Below, piece by piece: positions 18,376 to 27,050 of a stretch of 64,000 nt of DNA (position 1 is the stretch's first letter; each line of letters begins with the position of its first letter). A model generated the notes under the pieces. The model saw only the letters and a list, made by a program, of their open reading frames with translations, did not search any database and had not been told where the DNA came from. Source of the DNA: JBEKCP01 sp049509515 (GTDB lineage Bacteria; Planctomycetota; Planctomycetia; Pirellulales; Thermoguttaceae). A program made the translations under genes and the position numbers. The stretch is taken from assembly GCA_049509515.1 (NCBI GenBank), contig JBEKZV010000002.1:1-64000 (forward strand), written 5' to 3'.

Positions 18376-19194
18376 ATGAGTGCGAGCGTGAGAATTCGTA
18401 TCCTGCATGGCGCCCTGTTGGTGATTGTGCCGCTGGTGTCGATGGGTGCGCGGTATCAAAGCGTCAATTTCATTGTCGAGACGGCTGATGCCACGCTTGC
18501 CCCCCGAATCGCCCGGACGGCCGAAAAGTACCGGCACGACCTCGCCATCGAGTGGCTGGGCCAGGCGATGCCCAATTGGTCGCAGCCCTGCACAATGACG
18601 GTCCAGGTCGGCGAGCACCTTGTGGCCGGCGGGGCGACGACCTCGGTCTACGACCGCGGGGCGGTCTTCGTGTGGCGGATGGCCATTCAGGGGCCGAGCG
18701 AACGCGTCTTCGACTCGGTCCTGCCGCACGAGATTACGCACGCGATCTATGCCAGCCACTTTCGGCGGCAACTGCCGCGCTGGGCCGACGAGGGGGGAGC
18801 TACCAGCTTGGAGCACGCCAGCGTGAAGGCCGAGCATCGCAAGACGCTCCTTCAGATCATTCGCTCCGGCCGCGGCATTGCACTGCCGCAGATGTTCGCC
18901 ATGACCGAATACCCGCGAGACATGCTGCCTCTCTATGTTCAGGGCTATAGTGTCGCGGAGTTCCTGATCGAGCGCGGGGACCGTCGAAAGTACGTCGAAT
19001 TCCTCGACGACGGCCTCAAGAGCGGCGACTGGTCGGCGGCCTTGCGCCGCCACTACGCGATCTCGGACCTCGGCGACCTGCAAACCGCCTGGTCGACGTG
19101 GGTCAATCAGGGGTTCCCAACCCAAGGACCGGCCGCAACGGCGGTGGCAGCCACCCGGAAACCCGGGAAAGCAGTTGTGCCGGATTCCAACTGA
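18376..19194 (+). CDS. Gluzincin-like (peptidase MA-type) secreted metallopeptidase
   Basis: This encodes 272 residues. The N-terminus (IRILHGALLVIVPLVSMG) is a signal or anchor segment. The zinc motif HEITH is seen in VLPHEITHAIYASHF at about residue 116-120. It is followed by PRWADEGGATSLEHAS, whose Glu residues suit the third ligand of HExxH...E gluzincins. Further helices follow (YVQGYSVAEFLIERG). This order (HExxH, then W-x-D/x-E-G) is that of the peptidase MA-like family. The ATG at 18376 directly precedes the signal; the longer frame has no protein-like upstream part. It stands alone, with a convergent minus gene downstream. Confidence 0.75.
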   Translation: MSASVRIRILHGALLVIVPLVSMGARYQSVNFIVETADATLAPRIARTAEKYRHDLAIEWLGQAMPNWSQPCTMTVQVGEHLVAGGATTSVYDRGAVFVWRMAIQGPSERVFDSVLPHEITHAIYASHFRRQLPRWADEGGATSLEHASVKAEHRKTLLQIIRSGRGIALPQMFAMTEYPRDMLPLYVQGYSVAEFLIERGDRRKYVEFLDDGLKSGDWSAALRRHYAISDLGDLQTAWSTWVNQGFPTQGPAATAVAATRKPGKAVVPDSN

Positions 19195-19209
19195 GAACGC
19201 CGCTGGCGC

Positions 19210-19536
19210 CTAGGGCAAATTCGGCCGGCGATTCCCGTAGAATGGAGTCCAGCCACTCCGCGTAGTACACTGCGGCGGACTGCTGTACTGCGGAACCACG
19301 GTCACCGCCGGGGCGGCAGAACCGGGTGCGGGCGGATAGTAGGCAGTCGACACCTGGGGAGCGGATGGCTGTACGACCGTGACGGATGGCTGTACGGCCA
19401 TGACGCATGGGCGAGCCAAGTAGCTCGGCTGGTGGTATCCGTAAAATGGATACCAACCGTTGGCGGCGTAAGTATCGTGGGCTGCCACTGCGACGAGGGC
19501 GAACGCTACGGCGGCGAACACAAATGCTCTGACCAT
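19210..19536 (-). CDS. Small secreted YPFYG-type protein
   Basis: This encodes 108 residues. It has a signal peptide (MVRAFVFAAVAFALVAVAAH), then NGWYPFYGYHQPSY, a Val/Pro/Gln-rich middle with repeats (AVQPSVTVVQPSAPQV) and a C-terminal GWTPFYGNRRP. The start at 19536 has GGAGG about 8 bases upstream. The low-complexity body and aromatic motifs at both ends suggest a cell-surface or wall-associated protein. No enzyme motif is present. It overlaps no other gene and ends 15 bases from the convergent peptidase gene. Confidence 0.7.
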   Translation of the reverse strand: MVRAFVFAAVAFALVAVAAHDTYAANGWYPFYGYHQPSYLARPCVMAVQPSVTVVQPSAPQVSTAYYPPAPGSAAPAVTVVPQYSSPPQCTTRSGWTPFYGNRRPNLP

Positions 19537-20049
19537 TTCATGACCTCCGCGGTTCTTGACCGCAACTAGGGGCAGCGAAAGCTCTTGACAGCGTTGTCTC
19601 ACATGTGGGAATATTTGCAGCGTGGCCTGCAAAAAACAAGACCCGCGGTCAGCCGGCATCCGTTCGTCGACGTGCTCGCCAGCCATCAAATCGTGCTGCC
19701 GGCATGACGTAAAGTCTTTCGCAGCAGGAGGCTTGCGGCAGTCACACGCAGGTCGCCAGATTCCGCGGCACGAATCGGCAGCGGGCTGCCGTGAAGCGCG
19801 GGAACCTCACGGGACACGTCAGGAAATACGAGGATCGGGGTACGCGGAACTATGGCAAGAGAATGTCGCACCGCACCGGCCCAGACCGCCGCCTGACCGT
19901 GCAAGAGTAGTCGGCGTGGCGGATGGAGAAAGAAACGGACAAGGGGCGCGACGCTTGGCGTCACGCCCCTTGCCATTATCGCCTCACACCAAGAAAGGAA
20001 GGCTATGAACGGACCGGTCGTGAAGACGCCGATCCGGGTGGCTTTACTC
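19537..20049. other. Intergenic region, one hairpin only
   Basis: About 513 bases between two minus-strand genes. It holds the hairpin at 19938-19972 and a ribosome site for the downstream gene. Open frames in it lack ribosome sites and family resemblance. Confidence 0.5.
19938..19972 (-). terminator. Likely terminator hairpin of the DUF3034 gene
   Basis: Arms AAGGGGCGCGACGC and GCGTCACGCCCCTT pair with one mismatch. On the minus strand the hairpin is followed by a T-rich stretch (GTCCGTTTCTTTC). It lies about 80 bases past the stop at 20050, so intrinsic termination of that gene is likely. Confidence 0.6.
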
Positions 20050-21072
20050 TCAGAACTCGTACTTGTACTGGAAGAACCAGGTGTTGTCTGCCCTCGTATT
20101 TGCCAGGTTCCCCAAGAGGCCCCAGCCGGCCACGATCGTGCTGTGCTTGCTGGGGATCAGGGCCAAATCAAAGGCGTGCCAGTTGTCCTCGGGGCCGATC
20201 AGGTACCCGCCCGCTCCGTTGGGGATCATACCGTATGGGTCGGTTTTTTGGCGGAACTCGTAGGCCACGAGCACCTTGTCCCTCGGCAGCCACGCCACGT
20301 TGCCCTCGAAGGTCGCGTGGTACGTGTCGCCGAAGCCCAGGAAGCCGAGGTCGGCCGCCTCGCTCAGCCGCAGCCCCGCGCTGACGACTACCGGCCGGCA
20401 CAAGAGGAGTTCGGGGAAGGTCTTGGTCGCGATCAGGGTGAAGTCCTCGCCACTGCTGTGGCGATAGCCGATGTCGCCTAGGACGCCGTGCAACTCCTGA
20501 TTGATGTGCTCGATGTCCGAGTTATACTTGAACTGGACTCCGGCGGTGATGGCCGGCGCCTTGAAGCCCAGCAGGCAGTCGTTCTCCTTTACCAACAACG
20601 CGCGGATGTTGAAGTTGTGCAGCCAGACATCGTTCTCCTCGATGCTCAGCGGGGTGAAGCGGGCGATGTCGGCGGGCAGCGTGCCCAGGCCGAGGCGGTC
20701 ACCGCCGTAGCTCAACTCGACGCGGGCGAAGAGCGTCTCGCTCACCGTGATGGCCGCGAGGTCCTTCTGCCGCGCGTTGACATAGGTTAGCGCGCCGGCA
20801 GGCTTGCCCCACAGACAGTCTTCCTTGCCCGGATTGACCAGGTAGGCAAAGGGCGTAATCCCCCCGCCGCCGTAGCCCTCAATCGTGTGGAAGGGCAGCG
20901 GCGGGCCTTTGTCGTCGGCGGGCGGAGCGGCCGGTTGCTCTGGCGCCGCGGCAGCCGGCTGGTCCGGAGTCGGGGCGGGCTGATCCGCTTCCTCGGCCCA
21001 AGCCCGCACTGCAAACAACAGGGCCACAGCTGCGGCCCCTATCATCAATCGAGACACAGTCATCCGTGACAT
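20050..21072 (-). CDS. DUF3034 family outer-membrane beta-barrel protein
   Basis: This encodes 340 residues. A signal peptide (about 10-27, IGAAAVALLFAVRAWAEE) is followed by a Pro/Ala/Gln-rich spacer (to about 55). The barrel then opens with HTIEGYGGGGITPFAYLV, the recognisable start of the DUF3034 family. Alternating strands follow (ETLFARVELSYGGDRLGLG, APAITAGVQFKYN) and the chain ends in Phe (FFQYKYEF), as outer-membrane barrels do. The ATG at 21072 has a GGGGGG site seven bases upstream; the longer frame from 21168 lacks one. The family's function is unknown. A terminator-like hairpin lies downstream. Confidence 0.8.
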   Translation of the reverse strand: MSRMTVSRLMIGAAAVALLFAVRAWAEEADQPAPTPDQPAAAAPEQPAAPPADDKGPPLPFHTIEGYGGGGITPFAYLVNPGKEDCLWGKPAGALTYVNARQKDLAAITVSETLFARVELSYGGDRLGLGTLPADIARFTPLSIEENDVWLHNFNIRALLVKENDCLLGFKAPAITAGVQFKYNSDIEHINQELHGVLGDIGYRHSSGEDFTLIATKTFPELLLCRPVVVSAGLRLSEAADLGFLGFGDTYHATFEGNVAWLPRDKVLVAYEFRQKTDPYGMIPNGAGGYLIGPEDNWHAFDLALIPSKHSTIVAGWGLLGNLANTRADNTWFFQYKYEF

Positions 21073-21394
21073 GGATTTCCCCCCTTTTGCTAAATGCCAT
21101 TGACAACGGAGCAATGGCTTGCTTTCCGTGCAAACGCTGGGTCTCAAATACTGCTTAGGCCCTCCCACGCATCGTTGCGCGAAGTACTATTACGACCATC
21201 GGGACCAATACTATCACACCTTTATCGGATTCGTGCCAATAACGCAAACTTCCGCGGGATCTGCACTTCCGTGTTTTCCGGCAAGTTCGGCCTAGGCGGG
21301 ATCGGTAAGCTCTCCGGCCGGCGAAGTCCAAATTCCAAGTTCGGCCTAGGCAGGATCGGTAAGCTCTCCGGCCGGCGAAGTCCAAATTCATTGA
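21073..21394. other. Intergenic region holding a tandem duplication
   Basis: About 322 bases between the cysK stop and the DUF3034 start, both on minus. The repeat at 21282-21389 fills a third of it. The rest must hold the DUF3034 promoter, which I could not place with confidence. Confidence 0.5.
21282..21389. repeat. 54-bp tandem direct repeat (two copies)
   Basis: Copies span 21282-21335 and 21336-21389 and differ at one base (CGGGATC versus CAGGATC). The unit starts CAAGTTCGGCCTAGG and ends GAAGTCCAAATTC. It lies immediately 3' of the first cysK gene. Its length is a multiple of three, but no credible gene covers it. A recent duplication by slippage or unequal exchange is likely. Confidence 0.9.
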
Positions 21395-22426
21395 CTACGC
21401 CACCGCAGTCGGCTTGCCCTTTGCCGCGGCACCGTCGCCGCCTGCCTGGGCCGGCGATGGCGGCGCGGACGCGGCGGCCGGCGGCACGTTCGCTAAGCCT
21501 TCGAACAAGGCCGTGGAGAGATAACGCTCGCCGAAACTCGGGGCAATGGTGACGATCACTTTGCCGTGGTTCTCGGGCCGCTGGGCCAGTCGGACCGCTG
21601 CGGCCACGTTGGCTCCGCTGCTGATTCCGCCGAGGATTCCCTCCTCCTTCGCCAAGCGCCGTCCCCAGGTAAACGCTTCTTCATTGGAAACCGTTTCCAC
21701 CCCGGACAAGAGGCTCGTGTCGAGGTTCTTGGGCACAAAGCCCGCCCCGATCCCCTGGATCTTGTGCGGTCCCGGCTTGCCGCCGGAAATCACCGGCGAA
21801 TCGGTGGGCTCCACGGCAATCGCGCGGAAATTGCGGTTCTTGGCGCGGATGTAGCGGGTCGCTCCGGTGATGGTGCCGCCCGTGCCCACGCCCGCCACAA
21901 GGATGTCCACCCGGCCGCCGGTGTCCTCCCAAATCTCCGGGCCGGTCGTGCGCTCATGGATCTCGGGGTTGGCCGGATTGTCGAACTGCTGGGGGACCCA
22001 ACTATTGGCGGTGCCGGCGGCCAACTCCTGCGCCTTGGCAATCGCTCCCTTCATGCCGTCCTTGGCGGGAGTCAGCACCAGGCTCGCCCCCAGGACCCGC
22101 AGCAAGGCCCGACGTTCCAGGCTCATCGACTCGGGCATGGTGAGCGTCAGCTTGTACCCCTTGGCGGCGGCCACGAAGGCCAGGGCAATGCCCGTGTTGC
22201 CACTGGTGGGCTCGATGATCTCCGTTTTGCGGCTGAGGATGCCGTCGCGCTCGGCGGCCTCGATCATCGCCCGTCCGATGCGGTCCTTCACGCTGCTGAG
22301 GGGATTGAAGAATTCGAGCTTCAGCAGCACGGTGGCAGTGCCCGGCGGAACGATCCGGTTCAGCTTCACCAGGGGCGTATTGAACGTGGTCTCGATGATG
22401 TTGTCGAACGTCTTGCCTTGAGGCAT
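21395..22426 (-). CDS. cysK: Cysteine synthase (O-acetylserine sulfhydrylase)
   Basis: This encodes 343 residues. It makes cysteine from O-acetylserine and sulfide with pyridoxal phosphate. The PLP lysine lies in NPLSSVKDRIGRAM (about 44-57). The substrate loop EPTSGNTGIALAF and the phosphate-binding loop AGVGTGGTITGATRYI are intact. The C-terminus extends some 30 residues beyond the usual end (PPAAASAPPSPAQAGGDGAA), with low complexity. The ATG at 22426 has an AGGAG site about 8 bases upstream. It is the last gene of a minus-strand run with a small ORF and a YezD-like gene. A second, divergent paralogue lies at 23720. Confidence 0.93.
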   Translation of the reverse strand: MPQGKTFDNIIETTFNTPLVKLNRIVPPGTATVLLKLEFFNPLSSVKDRIGRAMIEAAERDGILSRKTEIIEPTSGNTGIALAFVAAAKGYKLTLTMPESMSLERRALLRVLGASLVLTPAKDGMKGAIAKAQELAAGTANSWVPQQFDNPANPEIHERTTGPEIWEDTGGRVDILVAGVGTGGTITGATRYIRAKNRNFRAIAVEPTDSPVISGGKPGPHKIQGIGAGFVPKNLDTSLLSGVETVSNEEAFTWGRRLAKEEGILGGISSGANVAAAVRLAQRPENHGKVIVTIAPSFGERYLSTALFEGLANVPPAAASAPPSPAQAGGDGAAAKGKPTAVA

Positions 22427-22467
22427 TGGGAATCTCCTGAAAAAAGGTGTGGTGGGGCGTTCCTGGG

Positions 22468-22746
22468 TCATCCAATTGTGAGTTGTCTGGCCGCAGGCGA
22501 TCGAGCGGACGACGTACCGGCATCGGATGGGGTGCGGGTTGAAGTGTGCCGGCTGTCAATGCGAACCTGCCGGCGGTGAAGTTCCGCGAAATATTGCACC
22601 AGGGCTGGGGAGAACACGAATCGGGGCCGGTCCGGCCGCCGGGCACGCTGCGGCGATGGCCGGTCGCTCGTACCGGCAGTTTCTCGAACCGCTGGAACCT
22701 CCCGCCGATCGAGCGGCACGGTGAATGGTGTCAAGAGTTGGGACAT
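22468..22746 (-). CDS. Small hypothetical protein in the cysK operon
   Basis: This encodes 92 residues starting MSQLLTPFTVPLDRREVPAV and containing RFVFSPALVQYFAELHRRQV. It lies between the YezD-like gene (15 bases upstream) and cysK (41 bases downstream), same strand, so co-transcription is likely. A GGGG stretch precedes the ATG. No domain is recognised, and the Arg/Ser-rich C-terminus looks unstructured. It could be a real small sulfur-operon protein or an open spacer. Confidence 0.45.
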   Translation of the reverse strand: MSQLLTPFTVPLDRREVPAVRETAGTSDRPSPQRARRPDRPRFVFSPALVQYFAELHRRQVRIDSRHTSTRTPSDAGTSSARSPAARQLTIG

Positions 22747-22760
22747 GACGCACCCCGTTC

Positions 22761-22946
22761 TTACGACCTTGTTGCCCGTGGGCGAAGTCGCCGCCGCTCC
22801 GTGCGATCGACCTGAATCACCACTCCGTCCTGCACGATGACCACGACCTGCCCGTAACGCAGTCCTTCGAGGGCCCTGCGGACGGCCGCGATGGCGTCGT
22901 CGATCGGATCGTCGCTGGGCGCCAAGGCCGTGGTTTCCGTCTGCAC
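22761..22946 (-). CDS. YezD-like (DUF2292) small protein
   Basis: This encodes 61 residues. The segment DAIAAVRRALEGLRYGQVVV then IVQDGVVIQVDRTERRRL matches DUF2292/YezD (a helix, then YGxVxIxxQDGxVxQIxxxEKxR). The GTG at 22946 is chosen because AGGAGGAG lies about 11 bases upstream; the longer frame from 23045 adds a hydrophobic stretch without a site. Family members often sit beside sulfate or cysteine genes, as here upstream of cysK. Their role is unknown; a small regulatory or binding protein is the usual guess. Confidence 0.75.
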   Translation of the reverse strand: MQTETTALAPSDDPIDDAIAAVRRALEGLRYGQVVVIVQDGVVIQVDRTERRRLRPRATRS

Positions 22947-23719
22947 GCCCGTCGGTTCTCCTCCTGTTGACTTGCCCCACAGTGTCCGGATAAGGACCCG
23001 CCAAGTCTGCCAATACATCAGTACGGTTAGCAACGTGCATGCCACACTGCGAAATTTCGTTTTCCGCGAGCATTTTGTGCCTTCTTCGGCCGGCGGCCAC
23101 GAGAGAACTTCCTGTGCCTACCAAGTGCAACGGCCGCGCCTTGATATATGCTGGCGACCCGTGATCCAATTCCCGCTCATGATATGGCTGCAATTGCCGC
23201 GGGCACAGAGGCTAGCGCGGTTGAGACACGGCAATTTTTTCCGGGGGCTTGCACGTGGCGGTCGTCCGGTCCATAATCACTGACTGATTCTTATCGCCGT
23301 CGTTGTGCCGAGGGCAAATAGCACCAGGCCAGGCAAGAACAGGTGATGCGTCGCTGACCGGGAATACCGGAGGTGACGTGTGCAGACCGGATGAGGTCTG
23401 GCATGTCGTCGCCCCGGGATAGCGGCATCGACTCTTCAACCACGGCTCGCCGTTCGCGTTTGCTCCACCCGGCCACGTCTTGCGGTGCTTCGCCAGGATC
23501 GGGCCGTCCACGCGCGGCGCCTTTCCGCTCCTCAATGCGGAACTCCAAGAGGCGACCGGCTGCGCAGGGATTTTCCCTATCGCAGAACACGCCGGCCGGC
23601 CGGGAATGCCCGCCGGTTGCCGGGGAGGCTCGTGACGCACCCCGGTTGCGCCCGGTCGCGCAAGAGCGCGTTTCTGTGATGATTGCACCTTCAATTTCAG
23701 CATGAGCGAGGAGAGCCCG
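22947..23719. other. Divergent intergenic region of the sulfur cluster
   Basis: About 770 bases separate the YezD-cysK run (minus) from the second cysK (plus). Open frames on both strands cross it, but none resembles a protein family. It must contain the promoters for both directions. I could not place a -35/-10 pair or a riboswitch fold with confidence. Confidence 0.45.
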
Positions 23720-24679
23720 ATGCCCGCCGCCCTGCCGGACAGTATTCACGCAGACATCACCCAGTGCATCGGCCGCACGCCGCTGGTACGACTCAATCGC
23801 ATTGCCGGCAGCGCCGGGGCCGCGATTGCGGCGAAGTTGGAGAACCTCAATCCGCTGTGGAGCGTCAAGGACCGCATCGGACGTGCCATGATCGACGCCG
23901 CGGAGCGGGAAGGGAAGATCCAGCCGGGCACCGTCATCATTGAACCCACCAGCGGCAACACGGGCATTGCCCTGGCGTTCGTGTGCGCGGCCCGGGGATA
24001 CAAGCTGCAAGTGACCATGCCCGAGAGCATGAGCCTGGAGCGCCGGCGATTGCTGGCGGCGCTGGGAGCGGAACTCATCCTCACGCCCGCGGCGGAAGGC
24101 ATGTTGGGGGCCGTGCGGCGCGCGGAGGAGCTGGCTGCCGGCGACAAACGATACTTCATGCCGCAGCAGTTCAAGAACCCCGCCAATCCCGAGATCCATC
24201 GCAAGACCACGGCCGAGGAGATTTGGCGGGATACGGCGGGTCGCGTCGACATCTTCGTGGCCGGCGTGGGGACCGGCGGCACGATCACGGGCGTCGGCGA
24301 GGTTCTGAAGGATCGCAAGCCGGGAGTGCGGATCGTGGCGGTCGAGCCCGCCGTCAGCCCGGTCATCACGCAGCGACGCGCCGGCCAACCGCTGAAGCCG
24401 GGCAAGCACACGATTCAGGGGATCGGCGCGGGGTTCATCCCGGACATCTTGAACCTGGAGGTCATCGACGAAGTCGTGACCGTGGCCGACGAAGACGCAT
24501 TCGAGACGTCCAGACAGCTCGCTCGCCTGGAAGGATTCATGTGCGGCATCAGTTGCGGCGCAGCGGCCTGGGCGGCGATTCAAGTCGCCAATCGGCCGGA
24601 GAACAGCGGAAAACTGATCGTCGTCGTGCTGCCGGACCTGGGCGAGCGCTACCTGTCCACCAAGCTCTTCCCCGGTTGA
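23720..24679 (+). CDS. cysK: Cysteine synthase, second paralogue
   Basis: This encodes 319 residues. The PLP lysine lies in NPLWSVKDRIGRAM, followed by EPTSGNTGIALAF, the loop AGVGTGGTITGVGEVL, and GFMCGISCGAAAWAAIQVAN near the C-terminus. The ATG at 23720 is preferred over 23702 because GAGGAG sits seven bases before it. It differs clearly from the first cysK, so this is not a recent duplication. It is followed after 95 bases by the encapsulin remnant and cysteine desulfurase, which suggests a role in cysteine supply for the desulfurase. Confidence 0.92.
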   Translation: MPAALPDSIHADITQCIGRTPLVRLNRIAGSAGAAIAAKLENLNPLWSVKDRIGRAMIDAAEREGKIQPGTVIIEPTSGNTGIALAFVCAARGYKLQVTMPESMSLERRRLLAALGAELILTPAAEGMLGAVRRAEELAAGDKRYFMPQQFKNPANPEIHRKTTAEEIWRDTAGRVDIFVAGVGTGGTITGVGEVLKDRKPGVRIVAVEPAVSPVITQRRAGQPLKPGKHTIQGIGAGFIPDILNLEVIDEVVTVADEDAFETSRQLARLEGFMCGISCGAAAWAAIQVANRPENSGKLIVVVLPDLGERYLSTKLFPG

Positions 24680-24774
24680 GGCTGAGGGGAGGAACCGGCC
24701 GGGAAGAACCCCCTGAACCGAGATCGTTCGACTGACCACGTACCTCAACACGCAAACCACAGGATGCGAACATC

Positions 24775-25653
24775 ATGTCCAACGCCGTATTGCAGCGAAG
24801 CGTGACCACGTCGGTCGCCAGGAACCTGGCGAGCACGACCAAGACATCGCCGAAGATGACGTCGATCACCCCGCGGTTGCTGTTGAGCCAGTTGCCGTGG
24901 GTGCAGGTCGGCGGCGGCATCTATCGCGTCAACCGCACGAAAGTGGAGCTGCCCAAGGCCGAGCGGATCGAAGCGGACGTGTCCGCCGGGGCCGCCTCCT
25001 TGCCGCCGCAATCGCTGCGGAACGTGCCGCTCTTCTCCGGACTGCCGGAGACCATCGTCGCCCGCATGGCCGGCAGCTTCAAGACGGAAGAAGTTCCCCT
25101 GGGAAACAAGGTGATCGTCGAGGGGGAACCGGAGAGCAAGTTCTTCATCATTGCCCAGGGGCAGGTCGAGGTCCTGTACAAGGGGGCCCACGGCAGCGAC
25201 ATCCGCATCGCGCTGTTGACCGACGGCGAGTACTTCGGCGAAACCGAGTTTGCCTCCGACCAGCCCTCGGACGTGACCGTGCGGACCCTCACGCCCTGCG
25301 TCCTGCTGAGCCTGTCGCGCAAGGACCTGGACTCCGCCCTGGCCGAAGTGCCCAACTGGAGCGAAGAATTCAAGAAGGCCCTCGCCGAGTACCAGGAGCG
25401 GCGGTCCATGGTCAACCGGTACGGGGAAAAGAACATCGACCTGGTGTCGGGCTTCGCCGAGAACAACGAGATCCCGGGCGCGAACCGCATCCCGAAAACG
25501 GAGGCGGAAGCGTCGCGGGCCGCATCCGAGGCAGCCGGCCGGCCGGCTTCGCCGGGATTCCCGCGGCCGGGGGTTCCTTGCCCGCCGCCCCGGAAACCGC
25601 CGGCGGCGATCTTAGCGGGCCCCTGGCCCCGCAGGCCGTCCCCGGCGGCCTGA
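24775..25653 (+). pseudogene. Family 2B encapsulin, N-terminal arm and cNMP-binding domain only; HK97 shell domain missing
   Basis: The frame gives 292 residues. Residues about 10-55 match the N-terminal arm of family 2 encapsulins (SVARNLASTTKTSPKMTSIT, then PWVQVGGGIYRVNRTK). Residues about 80-195 form a cyclic-nucleotide-binding-like domain (VPLFSGLPETIVARMAGSF, GEPESKFFIIAQGQVEVLY, DGEYFGETEF), the hallmark of family 2B. The link NRYGEKNIDLVSGFAENNEI then PG reaches the point where the shell domain (usually opening TFVDYE) should start. From about residue 240 the sequence turns low-complexity and Pro/Ala-rich, and stops at 25653. The roughly 250-residue HK97 fold is found nowhere nearby. 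A shell cannot be formed from this product. A free cNMP-binding protein could still be made. Confidence 0.8.
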
Positions 25654-25763
25654 TCGCGTTTGTAAACAGCATCCGCGGGCCGTTCCGATCGGACGACGGC
25701 CGGTGCGCGGAGGGACTCGACCGCGACCTCCATAACCGGCTGTTCGCCGGGAAACCCGCACCC

Positions 25764-26990
25764 GTGGAGCGAGCCCGCCCGCTGGACGTGCCGGCCATTC
25801 GCAAGGATTTCCCCATTCTGCACCAGCAGATCCACGGGAAGCCGCTCGTTTGGCTGGACAACGCCGCTACGACCCAAAAACCGCAGAGCGTGATCGACGC
25901 CCTGTCCCAATTCTACGCCCGCGACAACTCGAACATCCACCGCGGGGCCCACACCCTGGCGGCACGCTCCACCGACGCGTTCGAGCAGGCGCGGCAGAAG
26001 GTCCAGACCTTTCTGGGGGCAGCGTCCGCCAAGGAAATCATTCTTGTGCGCGGGAGCACGGAAGGCATCAACCTTGTCGCACAGACCTATGGCAGGAAGT
26101 TTTTGCAACCCGGCGATGAGATCGTCCTGTCCACGCTCGAGCACCACGCGAACATCGTGCCCTGGCAGATGGTGGCCAGGGAAAAGGGCGCCGTGCTGCG
26201 GGTGATTCCGGTGACGGACCGGGCTGAGATCATGCTCGAAGAGTACCAGGCGATTCTCGGACCGAGAACCAGGCTGGTTGCACTGGCGCATGCGTCGAAC
26301 AGCCTGGGCACGATCCTGCCCGTGGCCGAAATGACGCAGATGGCCCACCGCTACAACGCCCGCGTGCTGATCGACGGCGCGCAGTCCGTTCCCCACATGC
26401 CCGTCAACGTGCAGCAGCTCGGCGCGGACTTCTTCGTCTTTTCCGGGCACAAGGTTTTCGGCCCCACCGGAATCGGCGTCGTTTACGCGAAGGAAGAACT
26501 CCTGGAGATCATGCCGCCGTGGCAGGGCGGCGGGAGCATGATCCGCAACGTGACCTTCGAAGAGACCACGTATGCCGACCCGCCGACGAAATTCGAAGCG
26601 GGCACCCCGAACGTCGCCGACGCCGTCGGCCTGGGCGCCGCGCTGGACTACGTCGACCGGCTCGGGCGGCCGGCAATCGCGAAGTACGAACAGGAACTCC
26701 TGCAATACGCCACCGGGCAGCTCGCCCGCATCAACGGTCTTCGCCTGATCGGGACGGCTCGCGAGAAGGTGGGGGTGCTGTCGTGCGTCCTGCGGGACCG
26801 GCCCACCGAGGAAGTGGGCAGGCTCCTGGACCTTGAGGGGATCGCGGTTCGCGCCGGCCATCATTGCGCGCAGCCGTCATTACGCCGGTTCGGGTTGGAG
26901 GCCACCGTCCGGCCGTCGCTGGCCTTTTACAACACCCGCGACGAGATCGACCGGCTGGTCGATGCCGTCAGGCGGATTCTGCGAAACTGA
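25764..26990 (+). CDS. sufS: SufS-type cysteine desulfurase (probable encapsulin cargo), 5' end uncertain
   Basis: From the GTG at 25764 this encodes 408 residues, the normal SufS length. It releases sulfur from cysteine as an enzyme persulfide. Visible are AIRKDFPILHQQIHGKPLVW, LDNAATTQKP, NSNIHRGAHTLAARST, the PLP lysine in FFVFSGHKVFGPTGIG, and the active Cys in IAVRAGHHCAQPSLRRFG. The frame stays open far upstream with a Gly/Ala/Pro-rich segment (ending PGGLIAFVNSIRGPF), which resembles the disordered N-terminal cargo domain of encapsulated desulfurases. No ATG start exists for it. The gene may therefore have lost its 5' end in the event that removed the encapsulin shell domain. Confidence 0.88.
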   Translation: MERARPLDVPAIRKDFPILHQQIHGKPLVWLDNAATTQKPQSVIDALSQFYARDNSNIHRGAHTLAARSTDAFEQARQKVQTFLGAASAKEIILVRGSTEGINLVAQTYGRKFLQPGDEIVLSTLEHHANIVPWQMVAREKGAVLRVIPVTDRAEIMLEEYQAILGPRTRLVALAHASNSLGTILPVAEMTQMAHRYNARVLIDGAQSVPHMPVNVQQLGADFFVFSGHKVFGPTGIGVVYAKEELLEIMPPWQGGGSMIRNVTFEETTYADPPTKFEAGTPNVADAVGLGAALDYVDRLGRPAIAKYEQELLQYATGQLARINGLRLIGTAREKVGVLSCVLRDRPTEEVGRLLDLEGIAVRAGHHCAQPSLRRFGLEATVRPSLAFYNTRDEIDRLVDAVRRILRN

Positions 26991-27050
26991 CCGCCGCGGT
27001 TCATGCCTTGCGAATCAGCATGTGGCGGATCCCGGCCTCTGGGCGGATCG

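Noticed and set aside
22468..23193. A 241-codon minus-strand frame covering the YezD-like gene
   Set aside because: Its first 150 codons are the shadow of the YezD-like gene and look non-coding; only the last 92 codons, from 22746, may be real.
24897..25760. An encapsulin-desulfurase in-frame fusion protein
   Set aside because: The two recognisable parts are in different frames, and the desulfurase frame upstream of about 25490 is only the shadow of the encapsulin frame.
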